Assembly: GCA_964593795.1 (NCBI GenBank)
Contig: CAZQJC010000371.1
Location: 55,769-119,768 of the forward strand
Origin: JAHFDS01 sp964593795
GTDB taxonomy: Bacteria; Myxococcota_A; Polyangia; JAHFDS01
Reading direction: 5' to 3'
Length of the DNA stretch: 64,000 nucleotides
Part shown: piece after piece, positions 8,850 to 17,912 of the stretch
Layout: every line of letters begins with the position of its first letter
How positions within the stretch are numbered: the first letter of the stretch is position 1
The notes under the pieces: model-generated
Told to the model about the DNA's origin: nothing
Seen by the model: the letters and a program-made list of their open reading frames with translations, nothing else
The model's database searches: none
Program-made: the position numbers and the translations under genes

Positions 8850-10043
8850 TCAGCTCACAGGTGGCTCCGCGGAGGCGGACCTCCTCCCTCCCGGGCCGGC
8901 AGAGACACCCTGCCGCTCATCCTCCGCGAGCGGCCGTAGCAGCACGAACCGTAGGCCCGCTGGCGGGGCGAAGTGGTAGAGCTTCGCATCGGGAGTGTCG
9001 CCGCGGAGCGTGTGCAGGCTCCGCCACTCGAAGCGGCCAATGCGGGTGTCGACCTTGCGCCGGAGCGCTTCGATCACCTTCTCCGGATGCCCGATAGACG
9101 CCTGGCGAAATGACGCGATCTGCGCGGGCCGAAGCGGCGCGCGCGCCTCGACGAGCTCGATGAGCGCGGCGGCCTCGTGCGCGGAGAGGCCCTCGCGCAC
9201 GACCTCGGCGCCCTCGCGCCGGCTCGCGAGGTAGCGACCGCCCTCCCCCGCGAGCAGCGTGTCGACGAAGAGGTCGAACGTCTCCGCGCGAGAGCGAAGC
9301 TCCTCGTACTCAACGCGGGTCAGGCGCTGGGCCCCCTGGTTCGTGAGGGCGACGCAGAGGGGGACCTCGGCCGCGCAACGGTCGGTGGACTCCGGCGGCG
9401 TGTCGTCGCGCCACTCCACGGCCAGCTGGCCATCCCGAAGCACGACGACATCCTCGAGGAACACGAGCTCGACCTTCTGTCCTGCGGAGTGCCGGAACGC
9501 GACGTCGACCGGGACGCCCCGCGCAGTCGGCACGAGCACGACCGAGGAACGACGGCGCAGCTGGAGCGCGGCGAGGAACATGGGGAAGCCCGCGGTCGCG
9601 GGACGCAGGCAGAGGAAGACCTCGGCCGCGCGGTGGCCGCGGCGGAGGAGCCCGAGCTGCACGGTGTCGGGGAACGCCAGCGAGTGCAGATCCGCCTCGC
9701 CCTCCAGCGTCAGGAGGTCGCGTAGGACCCGGGCGAACCGGCTGCGCGTGGTCGTGTACCGGCGGACGTCGCTGGCGGTCAGGGACACGGTCTCGCACGC
9801 CGGGAAGTCCTGACCGCACACGGCCACGTGGGGGTGGTTGGCATCGCCCGGGTTCGCGACCACCCGACGAGGGCAACCGGGGCCCATCGGTCCGCCGCAG
9901 GGGAACCAGGTGGGCTCGATGGGTTCGAGGACGCCCGCGGCGAGCAGCGCGCCGAGCACGTCCTCGCCGACGCGCTCAGCGAAGTGGGGCGCGTGGAGGG
10001 CGGGACGCTGCGACTCCTGGACCAGCTGGAGGAACTTCCGCAT
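8850..10043 (-). CDS. Unknown protein with Cys/His cluster, second gene of a pair
   Basis: A 397-residue protein I do not recognise. The N-terminal 40 residues look like a winged-helix-type segment (VLGALLAAGVLEPIEPTWF), followed by a possible zinc site (CGGPMGPGC, then HPHVAVCGQDFPAC). The middle is beta-rich with LVPTARGVPVDVAF and FLEDVVVLRDGQL. The C-terminal half has long charged helices. ATG at 10043 follows the upstream gene's stop almost directly (TAG-GTG-ATG), with GGAG before it, so the two are translationally coupled; GTG at 10046 is an alternative start. It ends 19 bases from the convergent FGE-like lipoprotein gene. The pair lies between phage replication genes and the integration operon, where phage-borne accessory or defence genes are common. 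Confidence 0.5.
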   Translation of the reverse strand: MRKFLQLVQESQRPALHAPHFAERVGEDVLGALLAAGVLEPIEPTWFPCGGPMGPGCPRRVVANPGDANHPHVAVCGQDFPACETVSLTASDVRRYTTTRSRFARVLRDLLTLEGEADLHSLAFPDTVQLGLLRRGHRAAEVFLCLRPATAGFPMFLAALQLRRRSSVVLVPTARGVPVDVAFRHSAGQKVELVFLEDVVVLRDGQLAVEWRDDTPPESTDRCAAEVPLCVALTNQGAQRLTRVEYEELRSRAETFDLFVDTLLAGEGGRYLASRREGAEVVREGLSAHEAAALIELVEARAPLRPAQIASFRQASIGHPEKVIEALRRKVDTRIGRFEWRSLHTLRGDTPDAKLYHFAPPAGLRFVLLRPLAEDERQGVSAGPGGRRSASAEPPVS

Positions 10044-10046
10044 CAC

Positions 10047-11273
10047 CTACTCCGCCACCTGACGCTCAGGCCGGCCCGGCGCCACCATGAACCCGCGCAA
10101 GAGCAGGAACTCGCGCACGACGTCGGGGGCGACACGGCGGTCGAACGTGATCCGGTTCGGCGGGTGAACCTCGACCGTCAGCGGGCGCGCGCGGTGCTCG
10201 AGGCGCAGGCCGAGCTTGATGTGGCAGATCCGCCCGAGCGAGAGCAGCTCCCGCGCCCACGCGGTGTTGAGCAACATCGTCAGGTTGTCGCCGGTCCAGC
10301 GCACGACGCCGCCGCGACGATCGCTCGAGGCGACCGTGAGCTCACGCAGCTCCGCGTAGGCGAGGCCGGGGACGCCCTGGATCCCGAGCGCGCCCGGGCC
10401 CTCGTCGACGATCGGCTGACCCGTGTAGAGCGGGCGCACGGAGAAGTGCTCGTCGCCGCCGAAGTACACCGCGCCTACCGCGCGCCGGTAGAACTGCTCC
10501 TCGATCGGGAACTGCGCATGAACGGCGAGGACCCCTCGGCGGCGATCGAGGACGAGGAAGTCGTGCCGCGTCGGCACCAGCGTGCGCCGGTCCCGCGCCT
10601 GATCGTCGGTCACGACACCGAGCGTCCGCGGCGGCTGGCCGTGGACGACCTGCCAGGTGATCTGGTCGTCCCCCTGGTCGACGTAGACCTCGCAGAACCC
10701 CGTCCGGTTCCGGCCGGCGAACCAGCGCGAACACCGATCTGCGAGCTCGGATCGCGCCGCGTCTGCGTCGAACGGGATGAGCGGTTCCACGGTCGGAGAG
10801 GAGAACTCGACGAAGCGCCGGACCTCGAGCGCCGCGACGCGCGCGAGCGAGGCGTCGAAGACGTCCCGGTGCTCGAGGTAGGTCTTGATGGCGAGGTCGG
10901 TCGGCGACAGGAGGTCGCGCTCCGCGAACAAAGAGAGCTGTCTCTCGACGCCGACCTCGAGGAGCCGCTCGTGGCCCGCGTCGTTGGCGAGCTCGGCGAT
11001 GTCTAGCATCGCGTTCTCGAGGGCGGCCGGCATGGCGGGATCGGCGCGGTTGAGCACCTGGTCGAGCTGGCGCAGCCAGCTGGGCTCTTGCTCGGCCTCG
11101 TCAAGGCGCAGGCCGCGCAGCCCGAGGTACTCGGCGTGCGGTTCGAGCAGCGACCGAAGGCGATCACGGCTCGCGGACTCGAGGACGGGGAGACGGATGA
11201 GGTCGCGAACGGGATAGGTCGAGTGCAGCGAGGTCGGCTTCGGGTCGGCGGTAGGCGGCTCTGACCTGAACAT
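10047..11273 (-). CDS. Unknown protein, first gene of a coupled pair
   Basis: A 408-residue protein not matched to a known family. Residues 1-150 are helical and leucine/charge-rich (LRSLLEPHAEYLGLRGLRLDEAEQ, read in pieces). The central part is beta-rich with RTGFCEVYVDQGDDQITW and TRHDFLVLDRRRGVLAVHAQF. The C-terminus has HIKLGLRLEHRARPLTVEVHPP and ends RPERQVAE. No catalytic motif is clear. It is cotranscribed with the Cys/His-cluster gene, whose start codon directly follows its stop. ATG at 11273 has no good SD, so either the transcript is leaderless or the start lies slightly downstream. The unknown two-gene arrangement beside an integrase suggests accessory phage or defence functions; this is positional inference only. 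Confidence 0.5.
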   Translation of the reverse strand: MFRSEPPTADPKPTSLHSTYPVRDLIRLPVLESASRDRLRSLLEPHAEYLGLRGLRLDEAEQEPSWLRQLDQVLNRADPAMPAALENAMLDIAELANDAGHERLLEVGVERQLSLFAERDLLSPTDLAIKTYLEHRDVFDASLARVAALEVRRFVEFSSPTVEPLIPFDADAARSELADRCSRWFAGRNRTGFCEVYVDQGDDQITWQVVHGQPPRTLGVVTDDQARDRRTLVPTRHDFLVLDRRRGVLAVHAQFPIEEQFYRRAVGAVYFGGDEHFSVRPLYTGQPIVDEGPGALGIQGVPGLAYAELRELTVASSDRRGGVVRWTGDNLTMLLNTAWARELLSLGRICHIKLGLRLEHRARPLTVEVHPPNRITFDRRVAPDVVREFLLLRGFMVAPGRPERQVAE

Positions 11274-11382
11274 GGGGCCAGTATCGGGAAGCGGCCTGAC
11301 ATTCGGTTCCTCCAGTGCTGGGGAACCGCTGGATCAGACTCGCGATCTCGGTGGGCCGCCGATCGGGACGAAGATCAGCACG

Positions 11383-11413
11383 GTCCCCGTTGCCCGAGTT
11401 CCGCGGCCTTGCG
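11383..11413 (+). promoter_or_regulatory. Repeated promoter-like element, copy 1 (integration operon)
   Basis: GTCCCC at 11383-11388, 19 bases, CTTGCG at 11408-11413; the ATG of the first gene of the integration operon follows after 7 bases. Sequence and spacing match the copies upstream of the tail genes. The distance to the ATG implies a nearly or fully leaderless mRNA if CTTGCG is the -10 element. Confidence 0.55.
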
Positions 11414-11420
11414 CCGTGCG

Positions 11421-11765
11421 ATGGCACCCAGGACAACCGCGGTCGATCCCGATCAAGGATCGCTCTTCGGGGTTCGCTTCCAGGCACCTCGATCGCGCCC
11501 GGTCGCGGCCCTGACCTCGGCACCCAGCGCACCATCGCCGCCGCCGGTGGACGTTGCGGCGCTCGCGGCACTCGGGCTCGAGGTCGTCGTCGTCCAGCCC
11601 GATGGCGTCCAGGTCTGCCTCGTCCCCGAGTACGGCTCCGCGGAGCGTGGCGTCGAGCTGAAGCTCGAGCACGCGGCCACGCTGGCGCTGCTCTGCGGCG
11701 CGTTTCCAGGCGCCCGCGTCTACGTGCGCCCCTGGCGCCCAGAGCCGGCAGCGGGGGCGCCGTGA
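11421..11765 (+). CDS. Small conserved-looking protein, first gene of integration operon
   Basis: A 114-residue protein: a Pro/Ala-rich N-terminus (QGSLFGVRFQAPRSRP), then VDVAALAALGLEVVVVQPDG and ELKLEHAATLALLCGAFPGA. No known domain recognised. ATG at 11421 is preferred over an in-frame TTG at 11409, because the TTG lies inside the promoter-like element whose CTTGCG box ends 7 bases before the ATG. Its stop overlaps the GTG of the following small gene (GTGA), starting a chain of overlapping genes that ends in the serine recombinase. It may be an accessory factor for recombination, but only position supports that. Confidence 0.55.
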   Translation: MAPRTTAVDPDQGSLFGVRFQAPRSRPVAALTSAPSAPSPPPVDVAALAALGLEVVVVQPDGVQVCLVPEYGSAERGVELKLEHAATLALLCGAFPGARVYVRPWRPEPAAGAP

Positions 11766-11959
11766 AGCCCAGGCGAGACCGACGCGCAGAGGCGGCCGCC
11801 GTGCTTGCGGAGGCGCTGCTACTCCGCATGTTGCAGCAGCAGGGCGCGAGCGCCTCCCAAGAGCGAATCGACTTGCAATGCCTCCCCAGCAGAGCGCCCA
11901 TGTGCTCACGCAATGCCAATGCGCAGACGGAGGCAGACAATGACCCGCATTCCCAATGA
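11762..11959 (+). CDS. Small protein in integration operon
   Basis: A 65-residue open frame starting at GTG 11762 (four-base overlap with the previous stop) and running 20 bases into the DUF2924 gene. The N-terminal half is a basic amphipathic helix (KPRRDRRAEAAAVLAEALLL, then RMLQQQGA); the C-terminal half is Cys/Asn-rich without recognisable order. The chain of overlaps is the main reason to believe it is translated. No function can be assigned. Confidence 0.4.
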   Translation: MKPRRDRRAEAAAVLAEALLLRMLQQQGASASQERIDLQCLPSRAPMCSRNANAQTEADNDPHSQ

Positions 11960-12380
11960 GGCACGCATCGTCATCGAGCTCCAGGGGCTCAAGACCGGGG
12001 CGCTCCGCGCCAAGCACGCCGAGCTCCTCGGCGCGTCCACCAACTCGAACAACCGGCCCTACCTGATCAGGAAGCTCGCGGCGGCGATCGTCGCGCAACA
12101 GCCCACCGAGCCCCCGCCCACGCGAAAGAGCCCGAAGCGCCTCCACCGCAAGGCTGCGCCGCGGGGGACAAGGCGTGGGCGGGATCGGCGGCTGCCGGCG
12201 GTGGGCACGACGCTCCGCCGCGAGCACGGCGGCAAGGCCCACGAAGTCAAGGTGCTGGACCAGGGCTTCGAGTACGCCGGCAAGCCCTATCGGAGCCTCT
12301 CCGCGATCGCCCGCGAGATCACGGGGACGGTCTGGAACGGGTTCTTGTTCTTCGCCAAGGCGCTCGAGGAGGCCGCGTGA
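11940..12380 (+). CDS. DUF2924-family protein
   Basis: A 146-residue protein with the DUF2924 layout: an N-terminal helical segment (ELQGLKTGALRAKHAEL, SNNRPYLIRKLA) that recalls a small DNA-binding fold, a basic proline-rich linker, then the hallmark C-terminal part LPAVGTTLRREHGGKAHEVKV, FEYAGKPYRSLSAIAREITG, WNGFLFF. DUF2924 genes typically sit directly beside large serine recombinases, as here, and are presumed recombination accessory factors; no activity is established. GGAGG lies at SD distance before ATG 11940. The stop overlaps the next ATG (ATGA). A second, clearly related DUF2924 gene is at 30373-30867. Confidence 0.8.
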   Translation: MTRIPNEARIVIELQGLKTGALRAKHAELLGASTNSNNRPYLIRKLAAAIVAQQPTEPPPTRKSPKRLHRKAAPRGTRRGRDRRLPAVGTTLRREHGGKAHEVKVLDQGFEYAGKPYRSLSAIAREITGTVWNGFLFFAKALEEAA

Positions 12381-12517
12381 TGCTGGACTTCGCCCGCACG
12401 CAGATGGGCAGGACGTTCTTCGAGCACACGCTGCCGAGCCTGCTTCGGGAGATCGGCCGGCTCAATGACCTGCTTGCCCGGCTGGTCGCGCTGGAAGAGC
12501 AGAGGCGAAAGCCGTGA
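12380..12517 (+). CDS. 45-residue protein between DUF2924 and recombinase genes
   Basis: A tiny gene linked by four-base overlaps on both sides: ATGA with the DUF2924 stop and GTGA with the recombinase start. The protein begins MLDFARTQMGRTFFEHTLPS and continues with a Leu/Arg-rich helix (REIGRLNDLLARLVALEEQ), a likely coiled coil or dimerisation helix. The exact overlaps make translation probable. It could be a recombinase partner (a directionality factor or oligomerisation helper) or simply a coupling peptide. Confidence 0.5.
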   Translation: MLDFARTQMGRTFFEHTLPSLLREIGRLNDLLARLVALEEQRRKP

Positions 12518-14022
12518 AGCGCTGCGCCATCTACACCCGCAAGTCCACCACCGCGGGTCTCGAGCAAGACTTCAACTCGCTCGACGCCCAGCGGGAGGCC
12601 TGCCAGGCGTACATCAAGAGCCAGGCGCACGCGGGTTGGCAGGTGCCCAGCGAGAGCTACGACGACGGCGGCTTCACCGGAAAGAACACCGATCGCCCCG
12701 CGTTCCAGCGGCTCATGGCGGCCATCGAAGCGGGCGCCGTGGATGTGGTCGTCGTCTACAAGGTCGACCGGTTGTCGCGCTCGCTGCTCGACTTCGCGCG
12801 CGTGATGGACCAGTTCAACCGGAGGAGCGTCGCCTTCGTCAGCGTCACGCAGAACTTCTCGACGGCCGACGCGATGGGCCGGCTAACCCTCAACATGCTC
12901 ATGTCGTTCGCCGAGTTCGAGCGAGAGATGATCGCAGAGCGGACGCGGGACAAGATCGCGGCGGCGCGCCGACGCGGCAAGTGGACCGGCGGTCCCGTGC
13001 CCCTCGGCTTCCAGGTCGTCGAACGACGGCTCGTACGGAACGATCTCGAGGCGCTCGTCGTGCGGGAGGCCTTCACGCTCTATCTCGAGCTGCGATCGAC
13101 GCTGGCGGTCGCCCGCGAGCTCAACCGGCGCGGGCGGCCCGTGCGACAGAACAAGCGCAGCGGCATCGCACCGCTCGGCAAGTGGACGAAGTCCGCTGTG
13201 GTCCGGCACCTGCGCAACCCGCTCTACGTCGGGCTCGTGGCGCTCCGCGGCGAGCTGCACGCGGGCGAGCACGAGGCGATCGTCGAGCGGGAGACCTTCG
13301 ACCAGGTCCAGGAGCTCCTCGACGGTGGCGTTCGGCGCGACGGGCCGGGCAAGCCCAGCGAGTACCTGCTCCGCGGAGTGGCCCATTGCGCCCTGTGCGG
13401 CGCCCACATGACCCCGGCGTCCGCGTGGAAGCGGCGCCGTGAGTACCGCTACTACCGCTGCGCGGCGAAGATCACCCAGGGCGCGGCGACGTGCCCTTCG
13501 AAGCCGATCTCAGCGGGGCTGCTGGAGGAGGTGGTCGTGAAACAGCTGCTCCGGAGCTGCGCCGACCCCGGACTACGCGCCGAGGCGACCGCCCGGCTGC
13601 GCACGCGGATCGAGCAGGAGCGGCAGCACCTGGTCCAGGAGCGCAAGACGCTGCCGGGCAAGCTCGCGAAGGCCTCGGCCGACGCCAGCGGGCTCGCGGA
13701 CCAGCTGGCCTCGGCGACCGCAGCCACGCGGCCCCTACTGGAGGAACGGCTCGCCGCCCTCGGCGAGCAGATCGCTGCGACCGAGGCCCGCCTCGGCGGT
13801 GTCGAGGAGCGGCTCGCGGCCCTCGCGCGCGCGGAGGTCGACGTCGGCTGGGTCGAGCGGGCGCTCGAGGACTTCAGCGGCGTGTTCGACCTCCTGCCGC
13901 TCGCGCAGAAGCAGCAGCTCGTCCGCGCCCTCGTCGAACGCGTCGAGGTGGATCGCGGGACGGGCCAGCTGCGCATCCACCTCGCCGACCTGGCGGCGGA
14001 CGCCGTCGCCGCAACCGCATGA
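12514..14022 (+). CDS. Large serine recombinase (integrase)
   Basis: A 502-residue recombinase that would catalyse site-specific integration/excision through a serine-DNA intermediate. Domains in order: resolvase catalytic domain (about 3-145) with nucleophile S11 in YTRKST and VYKVDRLSRSLLDF; a recombinase domain (about 165-270: PLGFQVVERRL, NPLYVGLVALRGE); a zinc ribbon with C292/C295/C316/C327; a long coiled coil (about 355-440); and a short C-terminal domain (LPLAQKQQLVRALVERVEVD). All landmarks are intact, so it should be active. GTG 12514 overlaps the preceding stop. It closes the DUF2924 integration operon and lies immediately left of the tail genes. att sites could not be identified by eye. 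Confidence 0.92.
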   Translation: MKRCAIYTRKSTTAGLEQDFNSLDAQREACQAYIKSQAHAGWQVPSESYDDGGFTGKNTDRPAFQRLMAAIEAGAVDVVVVYKVDRLSRSLLDFARVMDQFNRRSVAFVSVTQNFSTADAMGRLTLNMLMSFAEFEREMIAERTRDKIAAARRRGKWTGGPVPLGFQVVERRLVRNDLEALVVREAFTLYLELRSTLAVARELNRRGRPVRQNKRSGIAPLGKWTKSAVVRHLRNPLYVGLVALRGELHAGEHEAIVERETFDQVQELLDGGVRRDGPGKPSEYLLRGVAHCALCGAHMTPASAWKRRREYRYYRCAAKITQGAATCPSKPISAGLLEEVVVKQLLRSCADPGLRAEATARLRTRIEQERQHLVQERKTLPGKLAKASADASGLADQLASATAATRPLLEERLAALGEQIAATEARLGGVEERLAALARAEVDVGWVERALEDFSGVFDLLPLAQKQQLVRALVERVEVDRGTGQLRIHLADLAADAVAATA

Positions 14023-14032
14023 GGAGAACCCA

Positions 14033-14251
14033 ATGCGACGACTCGGACTGCTGCTCGCCTTCGTTCTGACCCTCGCCAGCTCCCTGCCCGACGCGAGTGC
14101 AGCGCGGCCACGCTCGACGACTCTGCGACCGCGTCCGGCGATGACCACCAAGGTTCGCCGCACGGGCGTGCGCACGATCCGCGTGCGCCCCCACGTCCGC
14201 AGAGACGGTATCCACACGCGCCAGCACTTCCGCGTTCGCGTCCGCCGGTAG
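14033..14251 (+). CDS. Small secreted Arg-rich peptide
   Basis: A 72-residue protein with a classic signal peptide (MRRLGLLLAFVLTLASSLPD, then ASA and a likely signal-peptidase I cut). The mature part is about 49 residues and contains 16 arginines with almost no acidic residues (TTKVRRTGVRTIRVRPHVRR). GAGGAG lies well placed before ATG 14033. It sits 10 bases after the recombinase and 90 before the tail operon. The composition suggests binding to nucleic acid or an anionic surface outside the cytoplasm, or antimicrobial action; none is demonstrated. Small exported Arg/His-rich peptides are often annotated only as hypothetical. Confidence 0.55.
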   Translation: MRRLGLLLAFVLTLASSLPDASAARPRSTTLRPRPAMTTKVRRTGVRTIRVRPHVRRDGIHTRQHFRVRVRR

Positions 14252-14272
14252 CTGCGCGGCTGCACATCCCCT

Positions 14273-14303
14273 GTCCCCGGTAGCCGCCGCAGCGGCCTTG
14301 CGT
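14273..14303 (+). promoter_or_regulatory. Repeated promoter-like element, copy 2 (tail operon)
   Basis: GTCCCC at 14273-14278, 18 bases, CTTGCGT at 14297-14303. This copy lies 39 bases before the gp51-like gene; the intervening leader holds a GGGCCC-ga-GGGCCC hairpin (14312-14325) and a GAGGAGGC SD. It is the only strong copy with a conventional leader. Confidence 0.55.
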
Positions 14304-14342
14304 CTCCGAGTGGGCCCGAGGGCCCGATGAGGAGGCAGGCCA

Positions 14343-15107
<765 letters not shown>

Positions 15108-15301
15108 ACGAGGACGTCTGGCGCGAGGCGATGTTCCAGCTCGCCTGGCGCCAGCATGGAGGCTCCGGGCTCGGGCTCGCGCCATCGGAGGTCGAAGCGC
15201 TCGCGGTGGGCGACCGGAACTGGCTCCTCGAGCGGGTCGCCGAGCAGCGATCGAAGGAGGCGCGCGAGCTCGACCGAGCGGCGCGGCGCAGGTAGTCCAG
15301 C

Positions 15302-17911
15302 ATGCTCAACAACGTCGGGATGGGCCTCGTCTTCACCGCGCGCGATCTGGCGTCGGCCACGATCGCGCGTGTCGAGCGGGCGTTCACCCGGCTCGATGAC
15401 CGGGTCGGGGCCGGCGGCGCGCGCATCGCGAGCACGTTCGGGCAGCTCGGAGCGGGCCTCGGCCTTCTCACCGCGGGCGCCGTCGGGGTGGGCAGCGCGT
15501 TCGCGCTCGCGGATCAAGCAGGCAAGTTCGAGCAGGCGATCGCGGGAGTCGCGGCCGTGTCGGGCGCCAGCGCGGCGGAGTTGGAGGGGCTCCGCCGCGC
15601 GGCGCTCGATGCGGGCATCGCGACGCAGTTCTCGCCGACCGAGGCGACGCTCGGGCTGCGCGAGCTGGCGCAGGCGGGCTACTCGGCGGCCGAGTCGATG
15701 CAGCTCCTCTTGCCCGTGCTCGACCTGGCAGCGGGCTCTCTCGGCGAGCTGTCCCCTCAGGCCGCAGCAGGCCTGGCGGCGCAGACGATGAAAGCGTTCG
15801 GCCTCGAGACCGGCGAAGCGAGCGTTGCCGTCGATCGGATGCTGCAGGCGGTCAACGTGTTCGCGCTCAACGCGGGAGAGCTGCCGATGGCGCTCGGCAT
15901 CGCGTCGCGAGGCGCCACGACGCTCAACCAGTCCCTCTCGGACACGCTGGTCGCGCTCGGGCTCGTCAAGAACGTGGTGCCGGGGGTGGAGCGCGCATCG
16001 ACCGCGGTCGCCGTGGCGATGGAGCGGATGGCCGACCCCAAGGTGCAGAGGCACCTCCGTGGCCTCGGGGTCCAGGTCCTGGATGCGCACGGGAGCTTCC
16101 GGTCGTTCCTGGCGGTCGTGGGCGAGCTGGTCCCCGCCCTCGATCGCATGTCGGAGGGACGTCGCTCGGCGTTCCTGCTCAAGACGTTCGGCCGCGAGGC
16201 GCTCGGCGGCATCAACGCCATGCTCACGCAGCTGACGAACGGCATCCGCACGCAGACGGGCGAGACCCTCACTGGGGCCCGCGCGCTCGCCTACCTGCGC
16301 CAGCAGTTCGACCAGGCCGGCGGCACCGCCGCGAGCTTCCGCGACAAGTTGCTGTCGACGTTCGCGGGCCAGAAGCAGCTCCTGCGCGGCTCGATCGAGA
16401 CCCTCGCGATCACAGTCGGCGAGCCGTTCGCCGAGGTCCTCCGTCCTGTCGTGACGGCCGTGGTGGACGCCATCAATGCGGTGCTCGAGGTCCTGCGCGA
16501 GGTCCCGGCACCGGTCAAGCGAGCCCTGGCCGGCTTCGCCATCGGCGCGAGCGCGGTCGCCGCGTTCGTGGGCCTGGTGCTCCTGGCGAAGGCCGCCATT
16601 GGCCTGCTCGGGCTCGCGATGGGGGCCCTCGGTGTCACGGCGGGCGGGCTCGCGATGATGTTCCTGCCTGCCATCGCGATCGCGGGCGTGCTCGCGCTGA
16701 CCGTCGCGGGACTGCGCGTCGCCTTCCAGAAGAACCTCGGCGGCCTCGCCGACGCGACGGGACAGGCGACGGCCAAGGTGTCTCTCTTCTTCCGCGGCCT
16801 GCGGCAGCTCATCGACCAGGGCGGCTTCTCCGATGCCGTGCGTGGCGAGCTCGGCAAGGCCGAGAACCGCGGGCTCAAGCGTTTCGTGATCGGGGCGTGG
16901 CAGGTCGCGTATCGGTTGGGCCGCATCTGGGAGGGGATCCGCCAGGGCTTCGTCAGGGCCATCGAGGCGGCGCGGCCCGTCTTCGAGGCGTTCGTGGGTG
17001 CCATGCGAGACCTCGGGCGTGAGGTCGGACTGCTCTTCGCCGGCCTCCAGGGCAGCGCAGCGGGGCTGCCCTCGGACAAGTTCCGCGACTTCGGGGCGGT
17101 GCTCGGTAACGTGTTCGGCCGGATCGCGACGGTTGTCGTCCGCGTGGTCAGCGTGCTCGGCCGGCTGTGGGCGGGCGTGCTCGGGGGCTTCCGTTCGATG
17201 CGGGAGTACGTCGGCCCCGCCGTGGACACCCTGGTCGGCGCGCTCGGCGACCTCGCCGCGACCTGGCGTGGGCTCACGGGTGCCACGGACCGCTCCACCG
17301 CCAGCGCGTCGGCCTCCACCAGCACGTGGCGCACGCTCGGCGAGCTGATCGGCAAGACGGTCGGCGGCCTGGTCACGCTGCTGGCGCTCGCGATGGCGGG
17401 CCTGGCCAAGGTGATCGATGTGGTCCTGACGATCGTGCGCGGCGTGCGGGATGCCGTGGTGTGGCTCGGCACGGTGATCGGCGAGACGCTCGCGAAGATC
17501 TACCTGTGGTTCACCGAGACGCTGCCGAAGGCGATCCGCGACGCCGTCCGCTCGGTGCGTAGCTCAATCGCCGAGAGCTTGAGCGAGATCCCGGACTTCC
17601 TGCTGCCGGGGAACCTCGCCTCGTGGAAGCGGATCGGGCAGGCCCAGGCCGCGGCTGTGCCGACTTCGCCGCCCGCGGTGCCCGTGATCGCGGCGCCGGT
17701 GCTCCCCGCGGTGGTCGAGGCGAGCGCGCGCGGAGGAATCGGCGACCAGCTCGAGGCGCGGCTCAAGGAGCTCCTCGCGTCGCGCGACGGGATGGGCAAT
17801 CGGCCCTTCGTGGTCAACGTCCAGGTCGATGGCGAGACCGTGGCCCGCGCTGTGAAGTCGGCCGAGCGTGACGTGGCGACGCGCTCGTTCTCACCGGTGC
17901 CCTCGTACTGA
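15302..17911 (+). CDS. Phage tail tape measure protein (TP901 type)
   Basis: An 869-residue tape measure protein, which sets tail length and is expected to be ejected through the tube. The TP901-like domain covers roughly residues 60-330 (KFEQAIAGVAAVSGASAAEL, QFSPTEATLGLRELAQAGYS). A long hydrophobic, Gly/Ala-rich stretch follows (about 405-480, GFAIGASAVAAFVGLVLLAK and onward) with further helices to about 760. The C-terminus (VNVQVDGETVARAVKSAERD) is the usual tape-measure end. At roughly 0.15 nm per residue, a tail near 130 nm is implied, if the whole protein acts as ruler. ATG 15302 follows the chaperone stop by 6 bases; the next gene starts one base after its stop. Confidence 0.9.
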   Translation: MLNNVGMGLVFTARDLASATIARVERAFTRLDDRVGAGGARIASTFGQLGAGLGLLTAGAVGVGSAFALADQAGKFEQAIAGVAAVSGASAAELEGLRRAALDAGIATQFSPTEATLGLRELAQAGYSAAESMQLLLPVLDLAAGSLGELSPQAAAGLAAQTMKAFGLETGEASVAVDRMLQAVNVFALNAGELPMALGIASRGATTLNQSLSDTLVALGLVKNVVPGVERASTAVAVAMERMADPKVQRHLRGLGVQVLDAHGSFRSFLAVVGELVPALDRMSEGRRSAFLLKTFGREALGGINAMLTQLTNGIRTQTGETLTGARALAYLRQQFDQAGGTAASFRDKLLSTFAGQKQLLRGSIETLAITVGEPFAEVLRPVVTAVVDAINAVLEVLREVPAPVKRALAGFAIGASAVAAFVGLVLLAKAAIGLLGLAMGALGVTAGGLAMMFLPAIAIAGVLALTVAGLRVAFQKNLGGLADATGQATAKVSLFFRGLRQLIDQGGFSDAVRGELGKAENRGLKRFVIGAWQVAYRLGRIWEGIRQGFVRAIEAARPVFEAFVGAMRDLGREVGLLFAGLQGSAAGLPSDKFRDFGAVLGNVFGRIATVVVRVVSVLGRLWAGVLGGFRSMREYVGPAVDTLVGALGDLAATWRGLTGATDRSTASASASTSTWRTLGELIGKTVGGLVTLLALAMAGLAKVIDVVLTIVRGVRDAVVWLGTVIGETLAKIYLWFTETLPKAIRDAVRSVRSSIAESLSEIPDFLLPGNLASWKRIGQAQAAAVPTSPPAVPVIAAPVLPAVVEASARGGIGDQLEARLKELLASRDGMGNRPFVVNVQVDGETVARAVKSAERDVATRSFSPVPSY

Positions 17912-17912
17912 C

